The notes: a model not told the origin generated them from the letters alone. A stretch of DNA of 64,000 nt from Bacteroidota bacterium (GCA_016711805.1 JADJSH010000001.1:372001-436000), one strand, 5' to 3'; counted from the stretch's first letter, positions 17,562 through 27,471 are shown. Translations and numbers: made by a program.

Positions 17562-19205
17562 TTAACTAGGAAGATTCAATTTACTCTTTTTGTAACCGTA
17601 CATGAGGTATACAACTAAGCCAATAACTAACCATACACCAAACATCATCCAGTTAGTCCAGCCCATGCCAGTTAGCAAATAACAACATGATAATAAACCT
17701 AATACAGGAATTAAAGAATAATTCTTGATAAATGAGAAGATTGCTATCGTAATCCATACCAAATAAAACACAATCATTGGAATGTTATAAGAACCATCTT
17801 CATTCACTATCATACTAGCATGATTAGAGAAAATAATAATTAATGATATAATGGTAATAGCAGGAACAATGTACTTTGAATTGACATAAGGCATTTTAAA
17901 TTTCCCCTTTTCTTTAGCGTCCATATTACGAGGTAAAATTAAGACGCCACCGCATACTAATACAAATGCAAACAAAGTTCCGATACTTGTAAAATCTAAA
18001 ACAAATTTTGGTGTCACAAAGAAGATAGGAATACCAACTACTAAACCTGTAATCAAAGTAGAGAACGCGGGTGTTTTGTATTTTGGATGAATCTCGGCGA
18101 ATTTCTTTGGTAATAAACCATCTCTACTCATCGCCATCCAAATACGAGGCTGCCCCATTTGAAATACTAATATTACACTCGTCATTGCTACTACTGCGGC
18201 AATCGACACAATAAACAACATCCATTTTATTCCTTTTAAAGCAAATACTTCTGCTAGTGGATCAGACACATTTAAAGCAGTGTAAGAAACCATCCCAGTT
18301 AAAACTAAGGCCAAAATAATAAACACAACGGTGCAAATAATTAAGGAATAAATCATACCACGTGGTAAATCACGTTGTGGATTTTTACTTTCTTCTGCTA
18401 AAGTAGAAACGGCATCAAAACCAATGTATGCAAAGAAAACACCTGATACCCCTGCCATCACGCCACTAAATTGATTCGGCATAAATGGCGTCCAATTATC
18501 GATATCTACATAAGATGCGCCAACAATAATTACTAACAAAATAATAGCTAGTTTAATAATTACCATCACATTACTTGCATTACGAGATTCTTTAGTACCA
18601 ACATACACTAACCAAGTCACTAAAATATTAATCATAATAGCTGGCAAATCAATAATAAATTTCACACCAGCAACTATTGGCGCTGTATTCCAAGCATCGC
18701 TCATTTTACCAGCTGTGCCATCTAAAAATGCTTGATGAGAATCAGAATAATTATTGGTTAACCAAACTGGAATATGAATTCCAACACTTTCAATCAAATT
18801 TACAAAATAGCCACTCCATGAAAAAGCTACATAAATATTCCCAATAGAATATTCCATTAATAAAGCCCACCCAATAATCCAAGCCGCTAATTCACCAAAC
18901 GATACATAGGCATAAGTATAAGCACTCCCTGATGCGGGAACACGTGTTGCGAAATCAGCATAACACATGGCTGTAAAACCACAAGCAATGGCGCAAATGA
19001 TAAATAAAAAAATAACGGCTGGTCCACCCGAAAAACAAGCCGAACCAATACTACTAAAACTACCAGCACCAATGATGGCTGCAATACCAAAAAAAGTTAA
19101 GTCTCTAACGGTTAACACACGGTGTAATCCCGAATCGTGGCTTTCAGCGTCAGTAATTGCTGTAACTGGCTTTCTACGTAATAAATTATTAAAAATAAAA
19201 CCCAT
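17562..19205 (-). CDS. APC superfamily amino acid permease
   Basis: A 547-residue polytopic protein with about 12-14 hydrophobic segments. The APC signature GIAAIIGAGSFSSIGSACF (about 36-54) corresponds to unwound helix TM1, and FFAYIGFDAVSTLAEESKNP matches TM6 of cationic amino acid transporters (YfnA/CAT type). An extended periplasmic loop (about 145-185) is longer than usual. The likely role is proton-coupled amino acid uptake; the substrate is not determined. Confidence 0.92.
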   Translation of the reverse strand: MGFIFNNLLRRKPVTAITDAESHDSGLHRVLTVRDLTFFGIAAIIGAGSFSSIGSACFSGGPAVIFLFIICAIACGFTAMCYADFATRVPASGSAYTYAYVSFGELAAWIIGWALLMEYSIGNIYVAFSWSGYFVNLIESVGIHIPVWLTNNYSDSHQAFLDGTAGKMSDAWNTAPIVAGVKFIIDLPAIMINILVTWLVYVGTKESRNASNVMVIIKLAIILLVIIVGASYVDIDNWTPFMPNQFSGVMAGVSGVFFAYIGFDAVSTLAEESKNPQRDLPRGMIYSLIICTVVFIILALVLTGMVSYTALNVSDPLAEVFALKGIKWMLFIVSIAAVVAMTSVILVFQMGQPRIWMAMSRDGLLPKKFAEIHPKYKTPAFSTLITGLVVGIPIFFVTPKFVLDFTSIGTLFAFVLVCGGVLILPRNMDAKEKGKFKMPYVNSKYIVPAITIISLIIIFSNHASMIVNEDGSYNIPMIVFYLVWITIAIFSFIKNYSLIPVLGLLSCCYLLTGMGWTNWMMFGVWLVIGLVVYLMYGYKKSKLNLPS

Positions 19206-19228
19206 AAAAAATAAATTAATGCTTTAAA

Positions 19229-19236
19229 CAAATATA
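19229..19236 (-). promoter_or_regulatory. Candidate -7 element for the amino acid permease
   Basis: On the minus strand this reads TATATTTG, a full match to TAnnTTTG, 23 bases upstream of the permease start. No convincing -33 TTG is visible at the expected distance. Confidence 0.4.
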
Positions 19237-19237
19237 A

Positions 19238-20761
19238 CTATTTAACTAAACGATTGATAAACGGAATCTTTTTTATACGCTCAGTATCCAAAAATAATAA
19301 TGGAATCATTAATAAAAAAGGAATAAATGGAATTTTATACCTTACAATAGCTCCTAACACAGTGGTTGTTAATCCCACTAAAATAAAAGAAGTCACAACA
19401 AGTGAAATACAAAGTAAAAGTAAATTTATATCTATTTTATTCTTGGTTTTAAACCAAAAACATAACATAAAAAAAACAAGGAATACCAAATTCTCAAGCG
19501 ATGCTACTAATTCTAAAATGGAACGACTATCATAAAAAAAAGGCCTACACAATACATTATAAAAAGACCGAGGGATCAATTTAACGAAAGAACCAAATGA
19601 ATAGTCTAATCTTTCCATACTAATGGCAGAACCCGAAGGCGTTACTCTACTAATGAATCTATAAGTAGATGTATCTCTATTATTAGTTTCATAAATAGTA
19701 TCTCGTAAATTGTTATTACGCCAATACATAAAAGCAGAATGAGGATTTAATTTATATAAATTTCGCTTTGCATCCACTACTTCATAGTGAGTGGTATCAG
19801 TAATTTCGAAACGCACATATTTTTCGTCATTTAAAAAAAACGTTCCACCATGGCTTAAATTAATAAAATCATTTTGACGAACCACTATGGTTTGAATAAC
19901 ATCCTTATGTAATACAATTTTCAACGTAAGCACTACACCTCCAAACAAAAACAATATAATGGTTAAGTAAAATAGAGCAACTCTTTTAATTTGAAAACGT
20001 TTTACTAAAGCGAAAATGAATAATGGAACAATTAATAGGATTAAAATATAAGGCTTAAGGATTAAGAATAGAAGTGACGAGCAAATTAATAACAATATGT
20101 ATTTTATCTTAAACTGATAATTCACAAACAACTTCATAAAAGCATACACAAACAATCCTAGTAAGCCTATAGCCATAGGTTCTTTTAAAACACCAGAAGT
20201 CCAAAATAAAACGGAAGGTGTGATGAAAATAATTAAAGCTAAAAAAATTTCTTTTTTAGGAAAATAAGATTTAAAGGCTTTATAAAAAGCAAACTGACCA
20301 ACAAACGAAAACATCAACATCACAAAAGCGTGCACCGCATAACTGCCAAACGAAAACAACATAATAATGGCATTGATACGAATTGGTGTTCGGTTATCGT
20401 TTAAAAAAAAGTTAGAGCTCACATCTGCCCTACCCCATTTTTCGATTTGATGAAAATAAGGTTTGTATAAAGGATCCGTATCTAAATCAGAGTGCAATCC
20501 TAAAACCATTTTTAAAAAATCAGTTGGATGATTTGGCAAAGCATCGTACATGATTTTCGCATCATGTAAAGTTGATACACTATCACCGTTGAAGCCCGCA
20601 GGGTAATAACAAAAATACACCCAGTAATAAGCAAAACAAGCAAGGCTCTTAATAATTAAAATACTGAAAATAATTTTCAGAGAGAGCACCTCATCTTTAA
20701 AAAAAGTTAGCTTACTTATCAAAAAGCAAAAGAGTAAAAAATATATGGTAGCTAAAATCAA
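19238..20761 (-). CDS. Polytopic membrane protein, Wzy/GT-C-like, unknown function
   Basis: A 507-residue protein with about ten hydrophobic segments and one long extracytoplasmic region (about 290-400). The motif PSVLFWTSGVLKEPMAIGLLG near 181-201 resembles the FWS-x-x-x-KD/E block of polysaccharide polymerases and GT-C-like glycosyltransferases of Bacteroidota, and there is an early acidic GDSVS motif in the first external loop. This suggests a role in surface glycan assembly, but that is inference. The following GNAT gene overlaps it by four bases (ATGA-type), with the beta-propeller and PAP2 genes further upstream in the same unit. Confidence 0.7.
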   Translation of the reverse strand: MILATIYFLLFCFLISKLTFFKDEVLSLKIIFSILIIKSLACFAYYWVYFCYYPAGFNGDSVSTLHDAKIMYDALPNHPTDFLKMVLGLHSDLDTDPLYKPYFHQIEKWGRADVSSNFFLNDNRTPIRINAIIMLFSFGSYAVHAFVMLMFSFVGQFAFYKAFKSYFPKKEIFLALIIFITPSVLFWTSGVLKEPMAIGLLGLFVYAFMKLFVNYQFKIKYILLLICSSLLFLILKPYILILLIVPLFIFALVKRFQIKRVALFYLTIILFLFGGVVLTLKIVLHKDVIQTIVVRQNDFINLSHGGTFFLNDEKYVRFEITDTTHYEVVDAKRNLYKLNPHSAFMYWRNNNLRDTIYETNNRDTSTYRFISRVTPSGSAISMERLDYSFGSFVKLIPRSFYNVLCRPFFYDSRSILELVASLENLVFLVFFMLCFWFKTKNKIDINLLLLCISLVVTSFILVGLTTTVLGAIVRYKIPFIPFLLMIPLLFLDTERIKKIPFINRLVK

Positions 20762-21195
20762 TACTCTTCAAAAAATTTAATGCTCATAAAACGTTTATTT
20801 CCTTCCTGACTTTCAAAACCAAATTGAGCATAAAGACGATGTGCGTCTAATGTCGCTAACATAAAACGACGCAATTTTTTAATCACCTCTTGCTCCATAA
20901 TAAATTTCATCAACTCTTTTGATAATCCTTTACCTCTGTAATTCTTATCAATAAACACATCCGCTAAATAACCAAAAGTGGCGTAATCTGTAATGACTCT
21001 TGCAAAACCAATTTGCTTACCTTGATAATACACTCCAAAACATAAACTTCCTTCAATAGATGTTTTTACAAGTTCTATTGGAATATTTTTTGCCCAATAA
21101 CTTTCTTTACTCAAAAAATAGTGAATGTATTCAATATTTAATTTTGTTTTATCTGTTGAATACAAAAACTCTCCTATATTCTTTTCATTGATCAT
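20758..21195 (-). CDS. GNAT family N-acetyltransferase
   Basis: A 145-residue acetyltransferase with GFARVITDYATFGYLADVFI (beta4 region) and KNYRGKGLSKELMKFIMEQE, the Q/R-x-x-G-x-G acetyl-CoA loop, then LDAHRLYAQFGFE. The substrate is unknown. It overlaps both neighbours by four bases, so translation is coupled with the beta-propeller gene before it and the polytopic protein after it. Confidence 0.88.
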   Translation of the reverse strand: MINEKNIGEFLYSTDKTKLNIEYIHYFLSKESYWAKNIPIELVKTSIEGSLCFGVYYQGKQIGFARVITDYATFGYLADVFIDKNYRGKGLSKELMKFIMEQEVIKKLRRFMLATLDAHRLYAQFGFESQEGNKRFMSIKFFEEY

Positions 21196-22052
21196 AAATT
21201 ACTGACAATTGCTAATTGTTTTGTTCTATTATCAAACACAAAACGAGTGATTTTTTTAATTCCTAAATTCGAAAAAGAAAACAATACTTCCCATTTATTG
21301 GTTTGGTCATTATATCTTATTAAATCAGCATTCTCCGATTTAATTAGCCCTAATTCAGGATGCCAAATAAAATCTTCGTTAACTGTTGGATACGTTGTAT
21401 AAACTTTACTTTCTCTTAATGCGGGACTATATAATCTAAATTCTGTATGAATAGAATCTTTTATAGCATACATAAAATTTGAGGAAAGACCTATCTTCTT
21501 AAAAGCTCTCGTTGGATGATCGCATAACCAATGATCTTCATTTGATTTTACATTCAATACTCTTAACGAATGTGGATTGGTTAATTTATAGTACAATAAA
21601 GTATCGTTATTTAACCAAGTGTGGTAACCAATAGAATCAGTGCCTTCGTGAGCAATGCTATGAAATTTACCATCAAAATTAAATTTCCAAACTCGTTGTG
21701 ATGAATCTTTTTCAACTACCACGCAACTAAATCCTAATCCTATAGGCAATATAGTTGGAGAATATTCAGACACTTCCGACTTGGTTAAATTAATAACTGA
21801 TTTTTTGCCAATGCTATATTGATAAATATCGGCTTGTTTGGTAGAATCAATCACCACATACAAAATAGATTTTCCATCTACACTAAACGTTGGTTGATTA
21901 TCATAACCCACGCGATGAGTAATATTTAAAGGGTTTGTGTATAAGTACACATTTTCTTTTTTCTCAATTTTAAACAACCAAATATCTGTTTCGGGCAATT
22001 GGGCCAAAACACTACGAGTAAAAAAAAGACTTATGATGAATGTTCTAATCAT
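21192..22052 (-). CDS. Exported TolB/PD40-like beta-propeller protein
   Basis: A 286-residue protein with a signal peptide (cleavage near SVLAQ, about residue 18). PD40-type repeats follow, such as NQPTFSVDGKSILYVV and EYSPTILPIGLGFSCVV; each pairs a short strand with a P-x-x-S-x-D/G turn as in TolB and oligopeptidase propellers. No catalytic domain follows, so it is probably a periplasmic binding or sensor-like protein. It is the second gene of the PAP2-propeller-GNAT-polytopic unit and shares one base with the PAP2 stop. Confidence 0.75.
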   Translation of the reverse strand: MIRTFIISLFFTRSVLAQLPETDIWLFKIEKKENVYLYTNPLNITHRVGYDNQPTFSVDGKSILYVVIDSTKQADIYQYSIGKKSVINLTKSEVSEYSPTILPIGLGFSCVVVEKDSSQRVWKFNFDGKFHSIAHEGTDSIGYHTWLNNDTLLYYKLTNPHSLRVLNVKSNEDHWLCDHPTRAFKKIGLSSNFMYAIKDSIHTEFRLYSPALRESKVYTTYPTVNEDFIWHPELGLIKSENADLIRYNDQTNKWEVLFSFSNLGIKKITRFVFDNRTKQLAIVSNL

Positions 22053-22636
22053 TATACTTCAACGGTTTCGTGAAATTGTTGTTTAAAGGTATATTGTATT
22101 AATCGATACACCACATAGCCCCAAAATAAACCCACTACTAACCCTACAAAAATATCAGAAGGATAATGAACACCCAGATAAATACGAGAATATGAAATAA
22201 TAGCTGCCCAAGCAAAAAATGCACTTCTAAATAACTTCGATTCTTTACTAAATATTAAAAACAACAACATAGCTACGCCAAAGGTATTGGTAGCATGGCC
22301 AGAAAAGAAGCCATAAGTTCCGCCCTTGTAATCATTGATTGTATGTACTTGTGCCTGTATTTCTAAATTATGGCTTGGACGATAACGTTTAATGGCATGT
22401 TTGGTTTGATTGGCCGTTTGATCAGTTAAAACAATTAATAACACTAAAAAACCAAGCAATATAAACAGCTTTTTCAGTCCGTAACGCTTAAACACCATAA
22501 ATAACCAATAAGCAAAAACTGGTGCAAACACCCAAATTTGAGAAATATAATACATCACATTATCCAAAATAGGTGCATGACAAGCATTAATAGCCAAAAA
22601 CAAAGCTCTATCAAATAATTCTAATTTGTCTAACAT
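22052..22636 (-). CDS. PAP2 family phosphatase
   Basis: A 194-residue membrane phosphatase with five or six helices. All three PAP2 motifs are complete: KX6RP in KHAIKRYRP, the SGH block in FFSGHATNTFG, and SRX5HX3D in SRIYLGVHYPSD. Such proteins hydrolyse undecaprenyl pyrophosphate, phosphatidylglycerophosphate or lipid A phosphates. Company with a Wzy/GT-C-like protein favours an envelope-lipid role. First gene of its operon. Confidence 0.92.
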   Translation of the reverse strand: MLDKLELFDRALFLAINACHAPILDNVMYYISQIWVFAPVFAYWLFMVFKRYGLKKLFILLGFLVLLIVLTDQTANQTKHAIKRYRPSHNLEIQAQVHTINDYKGGTYGFFSGHATNTFGVAMLLFLIFSKESKLFRSAFFAWAAIISYSRIYLGVHYPSDIFVGLVVGLFWGYVVYRLIQYTFKQQFHETVEV

Positions 22637-22771
22637 GTTTTAAAAGTAGAAAAAAAGAATTAAAAGTCAGATTTTTCGATTAAAATCAAATTGTTAAAAA
22701 CTTGTTATTAATTGCTATTCAACCATTTTTAAGCACTTTTCAACAAAGCGTCTATAAGCCCTTTGAACAAT

Positions 22772-22779
22772 TATCTTTG
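22772..22779 (+). promoter_or_regulatory. Candidate -7 element upstream of purH
   Basis: TATCTTTG matches TAnnTTTG and lies 17 bases before the chosen purH ATG. Its position argues against the in-frame TTG at 22763 being the start. Confidence 0.4.
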
Positions 22780-22795
22780 TGTTTTACTACAATTT

Positions 22796-24325
22796 ATGAG
22801 CCATACAAAGAAAATAAGCAGTGCATTGATTTCTGTTTTTTACAAAGACAATTTAGAACCTGTTATCAAAAAACTAAACGAATTAGGAGTAACTATATAC
22901 AGTACCGGAGGTACACAAACATATATCGAAAACCTGGGAGCACCAGTAAAATCAGTAGAGGGACTAACTTCTTTTCCTGAAATTTTAGGTGGGCGTGTTA
23001 AAACATTACATCCAAAAATATTTGGTGGAATCTTAGGTCGCAGAGAATTAGACACTGATGTTGCACAAATGGAACAACATGAAATCCCTACCATTGACTT
23101 GGTAATTGTGGATTTATACCCATTTGAAGAAACATTAGCAAGTGGTGCTTCTGAAGAAGATATCATCGAGAAAATTGATATTGGTGGTATTTCACTCATT
23201 AGAGCAGCCGCAAAAAATTATAATGATGTGGTAATAGTTTCTTCAAGAAATGATTATTCATCATTATTAAATTTATTGAACGAAAAAAATGGTTCATCAG
23301 ATTTAGCGGATCGTAAAACATTTGCTGCAAAAGCATTTGCTATGAGCAGTCATTACGACTCTGCTATTTTCAATTATTTTAATACAACTGAACAATTACC
23401 AATTTTAAAACATAGCATCAATGATGGCGTAACTTTACGCTACGGAGAAAACCCTCATCAAAAAGGTGTTTTTTATGGTGATATGAATGCCATGTTTGAA
23501 AAACTAAATGGTAAAGAGTTATCCTATAATAATTTATTAGACGTTGATGCAGCCGTAAATTTAATGGCAGACTTCACCACTGAACCAACTTTTGCTATTT
23601 TAAAACATAACAATGCTTGCGGTGTAGCAAGTCGGCAAAAAATAATGGATGCGTACTTAGATGCGTTAGCTGGAGATCCAGTTTCTGCTTTTGGTGGCAT
23701 TTTAATTAGTAATACCGAAATTGATTTTGAAACAGCAGAGGAAATTCATAAACTGTTTTGTGAAGTAGTAATTGCTCCTTCTTATTCAGCAACGGCATTA
23801 ACCTTATTGAAATCAAAAAATAACCGTATCATTTTGGTTCAAAAACCAGTAGCACTTCCAACTAAACAAATCAGAACGTTATTAAACGGAATTGTAGAAC
23901 AAGATAAAGATGCCGTGAGCGAAACAGCTACTAATTTAACAGTGGTAACTAACGTAGCACCAACTGAAGCGCAAATAAAAGATTTATTGTTTGCTAATAA
24001 ATTAGCAAAACATACAAAATCAAATACTATCGTTATTGCTAGAAACAATCAATTAATTGCAAGTGGCACAGGTCAAACATCTCGTGTAGATGCTTTAAAA
24101 CAAGCCATCAATAAAGCATTAGCTTTTGGATTTGATTTAAAAGGTGCTGTGATGGCAAGTGATGCATTTTTTCCGTTTGCTGATTGTGTAGAGATCGCTC
24201 ATAAAGTTGGTATTGATACAGTTATTCAACCAGGAGGTTCTATTAAAGATAAAGACAGTATAGAGTATTGCAATGCGAAAAACATGAGCATGGTATTTAC
24301 TGGAACAAGACATTTTAAACACTAA
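22796..24325 (+). CDS. purH: Bifunctional AICAR formyltransferase/IMP cyclohydrolase PurH
   Basis: A 509-residue enzyme carrying the last two steps of IMP synthesis. The N-terminal MGS-like cyclohydrolase domain (about 5-150) has STGGTQTYIE and GRVKTLHPKIFGGIL. The AICAR transformylase domain (about 170-509) has RYGENPHQKG, the catalytic FAILKHNNACGVA and a terminal DAFFPFADCVE. The ATG at 22796 gives the conventional start; an in-frame TTG at 22763 would add 11 residues without family support. Pairs functionally with purT at 10.6 kb. Confidence 0.96.
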   Translation: MSHTKKISSALISVFYKDNLEPVIKKLNELGVTIYSTGGTQTYIENLGAPVKSVEGLTSFPEILGGRVKTLHPKIFGGILGRRELDTDVAQMEQHEIPTIDLVIVDLYPFEETLASGASEEDIIEKIDIGGISLIRAAAKNYNDVVIVSSRNDYSSLLNLLNEKNGSSDLADRKTFAAKAFAMSSHYDSAIFNYFNTTEQLPILKHSINDGVTLRYGENPHQKGVFYGDMNAMFEKLNGKELSYNNLLDVDAAVNLMADFTTEPTFAILKHNNACGVASRQKIMDAYLDALAGDPVSAFGGILISNTEIDFETAEEIHKLFCEVVIAPSYSATALTLLKSKNNRIILVQKPVALPTKQIRTLLNGIVEQDKDAVSETATNLTVVTNVAPTEAQIKDLLFANKLAKHTKSNTIVIARNNQLIASGTGQTSRVDALKQAINKALAFGFDLKGAVMASDAFFPFADCVEIAHKVGIDTVIQPGGSIKDKDSIEYCNAKNMSMVFTGTRHFKH

Positions 24326-24407
24326 AATAATTTGGCATAGAGTCTATTTGACGATTTGGCAAAGAAACGCACTAAATAAATTAACTTAAAACACATTTAA
24401 ATAACAC

Positions 24408-25430
24408 ATGGCTCTATTTGATTTTTTAACTCAAGATATTGCAATTGACTTAGGTACTGCAAATACCATTATTATCCACAATGAAAAAGTAGTTGTTGAT
24501 CAACCAAGTATTGTAGCAGTTGATAGAACTACTGGAAAAGTAATTGCCGTTGGTAAACAAGCGCAAATGATGCATGGTAAAACCCATGAAAATATTAAAA
24601 CTATTCGTCCTTTAAGAGATGGAGTTATTGCCGATTTCCAGGCAGCTGAAGAGATGATTAAAGGAATGATTAAAATGATTAATACCGGCAATCGTTTTTT
24701 TAAGCCTTCTTTAAGAATGGTAATTTGTATTCCGAGTGGAATTACGGAGGTAGAAAAACGTGCGGTACGCGATAGTGCTGAACATGCAGGCGCAAAAGAA
24801 GTATACATGATTCACGAACCAATGGCAGCTGCTATTGGTATGGGAATAGATGTAGAAGAACCAATGGGAAATATGATTATTGATATTGGCGGTGGTACTT
24901 CCGAAATTGCTGTTATTGCTTTAGGTGGTATTGTTTGTGATAAATCAACCCGTATTGCGGGTGACGACTTTAATGCAAACATTGAAGAATATATGCGTCG
25001 TCAACATAATATTTTAATTGGTGAGCGTAGTGCTGAGCAAGTTAAAATTGAAGTGGGTGCAGCCATGACAGAAATTGAAAATCCGCCAGCTGATTATGCA
25101 GTACAAGGACGAGATTTAATGAGTGGTATTCCAAAAGAAGTATTCGTAAGTTATGTGGAGATCGCTCACTGTTTAGACAAATCGATTTCTAAAATTGAAG
25201 AAGCTATTTTAAATGCCTTAGAGATGACGCCTCCTGAACTAGCAGCCGATATTTACCGCACTGGTATTTATATGGCAGGTGGTGGTTCTTTATTAAGAGG
25301 ACTTGACAAACGAATTTCCTTAAAAACAAAATTACCAGTTCACGTTTGCGAAGATCCATTAAGAGCCGTTGCCCGAGGTACAGGTATTGCACTTAAGAAT
25401 GTACACAAATTCCCTTTCTTGATTAAATAA
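24408..25430 (+). CDS. mreB: Rod shape-determining protein MreB
   Basis: A 340-residue actin-like ATPase that organises lateral cell-wall synthesis. The phosphate-1 motif DIAIDLGTANTIIIH (about 10-24), connect and phosphate-2 segments (MIIDIGGGTSEIAVIALGG) and the adenosine motif (IYMAGGGSLLRGLD) are intact. First gene of the shape operon that continues as mreC, mreD, PBP2 and rodA, with a frameshifted barrel gene inserted after it. A cytoplasmic membrane-associated filament is expected. Confidence 0.97.
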   Translation: MALFDFLTQDIAIDLGTANTIIIHNEKVVVDQPSIVAVDRTTGKVIAVGKQAQMMHGKTHENIKTIRPLRDGVIADFQAAEEMIKGMIKMINTGNRFFKPSLRMVICIPSGITEVEKRAVRDSAEHAGAKEVYMIHEPMAAAIGMGIDVEEPMGNMIIDIGGGTSEIAVIALGGIVCDKSTRIAGDDFNANIEEYMRRQHNILIGERSAEQVKIEVGAAMTEIENPPADYAVQGRDLMSGIPKEVFVSYVEIAHCLDKSISKIEEAILNALEMTPPELAADIYRTGIYMAGGGSLLRGLDKRISLKTKLPVHVCEDPLRAVARGTGIALKNVHKFPFLIK

Positions 25431-25447
25431 TATAAAACCAAAGTCCC

Positions 25448-26091
25448 ATGAAAAAACAAATCGTATTAGCACTAGCATCATTTATTTTTTTATTAAACAC
25501 AAAAGTACAAGCACAAGATGAATCTGCATTTGATAAAGGAACTCAGTTGTTACAGCTGGTTATGGATTTCCTGATTTATACAGAACATCCATAAGATTAG
25601 CATACAATGGCTACAACTCAAGTAAAGTAAGTGGAATTGGTCCAATTATATTAAAAGGTGATTATGGCATTGTAAAATTCAAATGGGGGCATTCGGTTGG
25701 CGCTGGTATTGTTATTGGATATAATGCTACAAACATAAAATTTACGGATACTTATTATGACTATAATAACTTTATATATTCAACTAAAACATATTCCGAA
25801 ACGCACAAATACAAAACTATTACCGTTGGAGCTAGAGGAACATACCACTTTTTCACAAAAGAGAAATTTGATTGTTACGCTAGTATCGGATTAGGTTTCA
25901 ATATCAACACGGCATCCCGCACTACAGATAATCCAAATGGATACACCAGCTACGCCTCTGCTCGATCAGGTGTATATAGTGCTTTTACGGTAGGTATTAG
26001 ATATTATTTCACTAAAAACTTTGGTGTATATTCTGAACTTGGATGGGATAACTCTACTCCAATACAAGCTGGATTAGCATTAAAATTTTAA
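25448..26091 (+). pseudogene. Outer-membrane beta-barrel protein gene with a -1 frameshift
   Basis: An ATG at 25448 opens a signal peptide (MKKQIVLALASFIFLLNTK, then VQAQDESAFDKGTQLL), but this frame stops at 25592-25594 after 48 residues. From about 25552 the other frame reads a good beta-barrel: AGYGFPDLYRTSIRLAYNG, then repeated YG/YNSSK-type strands, ending at a stop at 26091 with a barrel-like terminal phenylalanine (AGLALKF). The total of 644 bases is one short of 215 codons, so a single base lost near 25541-25556 (for example TTAACA to TTACA) explains it. Either a pseudogene or a sequencing error. It sits between mreB and mreC but is not a usual member of that operon. Confidence 0.8.
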
Positions 26092-26123
26092 TTATTACTA
26101 TAATCTGTTCTATAAAATCATAA

Positions 26124-26963
26124 ATGAAAAACCTTTTAAATTTTCTATATAAAAACAATTTCTTTTTTGTGTTTTTATTTTTAGAAATTATCTGTGGTTT
26201 TATTTTAATTAAAAACAATGGTTTTCAAGGCTCAAGTTTATTAAACTCTTCTAATAAAGTAAGCGCTAATATTTATGAAATTGAAGCAAGTGCTAAAGAA
26301 TATTTATTACTAAAAGATGAAAACGAGCGTTTAGCAAAAATGAATGCTTTTCTACTGAATAGAATAAAATTAGGCTATGCTGCGATTCCGTTAAAAGTTT
26401 ACAAAAAAAACGATACACTTTATAAACAAGAGTATGAGTTTATGAATGGAAAAGCTATTAATAGTAGTGTAAACAAAAGAAGTAATTACTTAACACTTAA
26501 TATTGGTTCTCAACAAGGTGTAACGCGTGATATGGCTGTAATTACAAGTGATGGAATTATTGGCATTGTAAAAGATGTGTCTGAAAATTTCTCTTCAGCT
26601 ATGTCTATATTGCATAAAGATGTTCGTGTAAACTGTCAGTTAAAAAAAGATGGCACTTACGGTCCGCTTATTTGGGACGGCTCGGACTACCGTTTTTCTA
26701 ATTTAACAGATATTCCCACTCACGCAAAAATAAAAAAAGGAGATACAGTAATTACCAGTTCTCTGTCTGGCATTTTCCCTGAAGGGATTTTAGTAGGCTT
26801 TGTTGATAGCTTTGAACAACGTGCAAATGAATCTTTCTATACTGTAAAAGTAAAACTAAGTGCCGACTTTAAAAAAGTAAATCACGTATCGGTTATCAAA
26901 TATAATTACAAAACCGAAAGAGATAGTTTAGAAATTAAATCGCAAGTTCAAAGTGATAAATAA
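26124..26963 (+). CDS. mreC: Rod shape-determining protein MreC
   Basis: A 279-residue protein with one N-terminal transmembrane helix (about 12-30), a coiled-coil stretch (about 45-80, IYEIEASAKEYLLLKDENER) and the MreC beta-domain (about 90-265) with LTLNIGSQQGVTRDMAVI and GDTVITSSLSGIFPEGILVG. It links MreB filaments to periplasmic wall synthases. The GTG start of mreD lies inside its last codons. Confidence 0.94.
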   Translation: MKNLLNFLYKNNFFFVFLFLEIICGFILIKNNGFQGSSLLNSSNKVSANIYEIEASAKEYLLLKDENERLAKMNAFLLNRIKLGYAAIPLKVYKKNDTLYKQEYEFMNGKAINSSVNKRSNYLTLNIGSQQGVTRDMAVITSDGIIGIVKDVSENFSSAMSILHKDVRVNCQLKKDGTYGPLIWDGSDYRFSNLTDIPTHAKIKKGDTVITSSLSGIFPEGILVGFVDSFEQRANESFYTVKVKLSADFKKVNHVSVIKYNYKTERDSLEIKSQVQSDK

Positions 26964-27471
26964 CATTATTAAAAATAGTATTCGGTTTGTCATATTAGTG
27001 CTTCTTCAAGTTCTAATCGTTCAAAATATCCGCTTGGGATCCTACATGATTTTATTTCCATACGTTTTGTTTATTCTATTGCTTCCATTCGAGACACCAA
27101 AATTAGTTGTCCTTTTTGCGTCCTTTTTACTTGGCCTAACGATTGATATGTTTTACGATACTGCTGGTATGCATGCCGCCGTTTGTACTTTAATTGGTTT
27201 TTTGAGATATTATATTCTAAAAATATTGTCCCCTCGCGAAGGTTACGAACCAGGGTTAATTCCTAGTGTAGATTCTATGGGACCGGTGTGGTTTATTACC
27301 TATTCTGCTATCATCATATTTATTCACCATTTAATTTTCTTTTATTTAGAAATTTTCAGATTCAATGAATTCTTTACCACATTATTGAGAGTTATTTTAA
27401 GTACTATTGGAACATTCTGTTTCGTTTATGTTGTTCAGTTTTTGTTTTATAAAACAGATAAAAATAAATAA
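26953..27471 (+). CDS. mreD: Rod shape-determining protein MreD
   Basis: A 172-residue polytopic protein with about five hydrophobic segments and the MreD-like core FPYVLFILLLPFETP, then LLGLTIDMFYDTAGMHAAVCTLIGFLR. The chosen GTG start overlaps mreC by 11 bases; it is preferred because the first transmembrane helix begins within 20 residues of it. A later ATG (27046) would cut that helix. Its stop overlaps the PBP2 start (TAATG). Confidence 0.9.
   Translation: MINNIIKNSIRFVILVLLQVLIVQNIRLGSYMILFPYVLFILLLPFETPKLVVLFASFLLGLTIDMFYDTAGMHAAVCTLIGFLRYYILKILSPREGYEPGLIPSVDSMGPVWFITYSAIIIFIHHLIFFYLEIFRFNEFFTTLLRVILSTIGTFCFVYVVQFLFYKTDKNK

Noticed and set aside
22763..22795. TTG start for purH
   Set aside because: Adds 11 residues without PurH support and overlaps the candidate -7 element; ATG at 22796 is standard.
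24326..24407. Direct repeat ATTTGGCA between purH and mreB
   Set aside because: Only two short AT-rich copies; within chance expectation for this composition.
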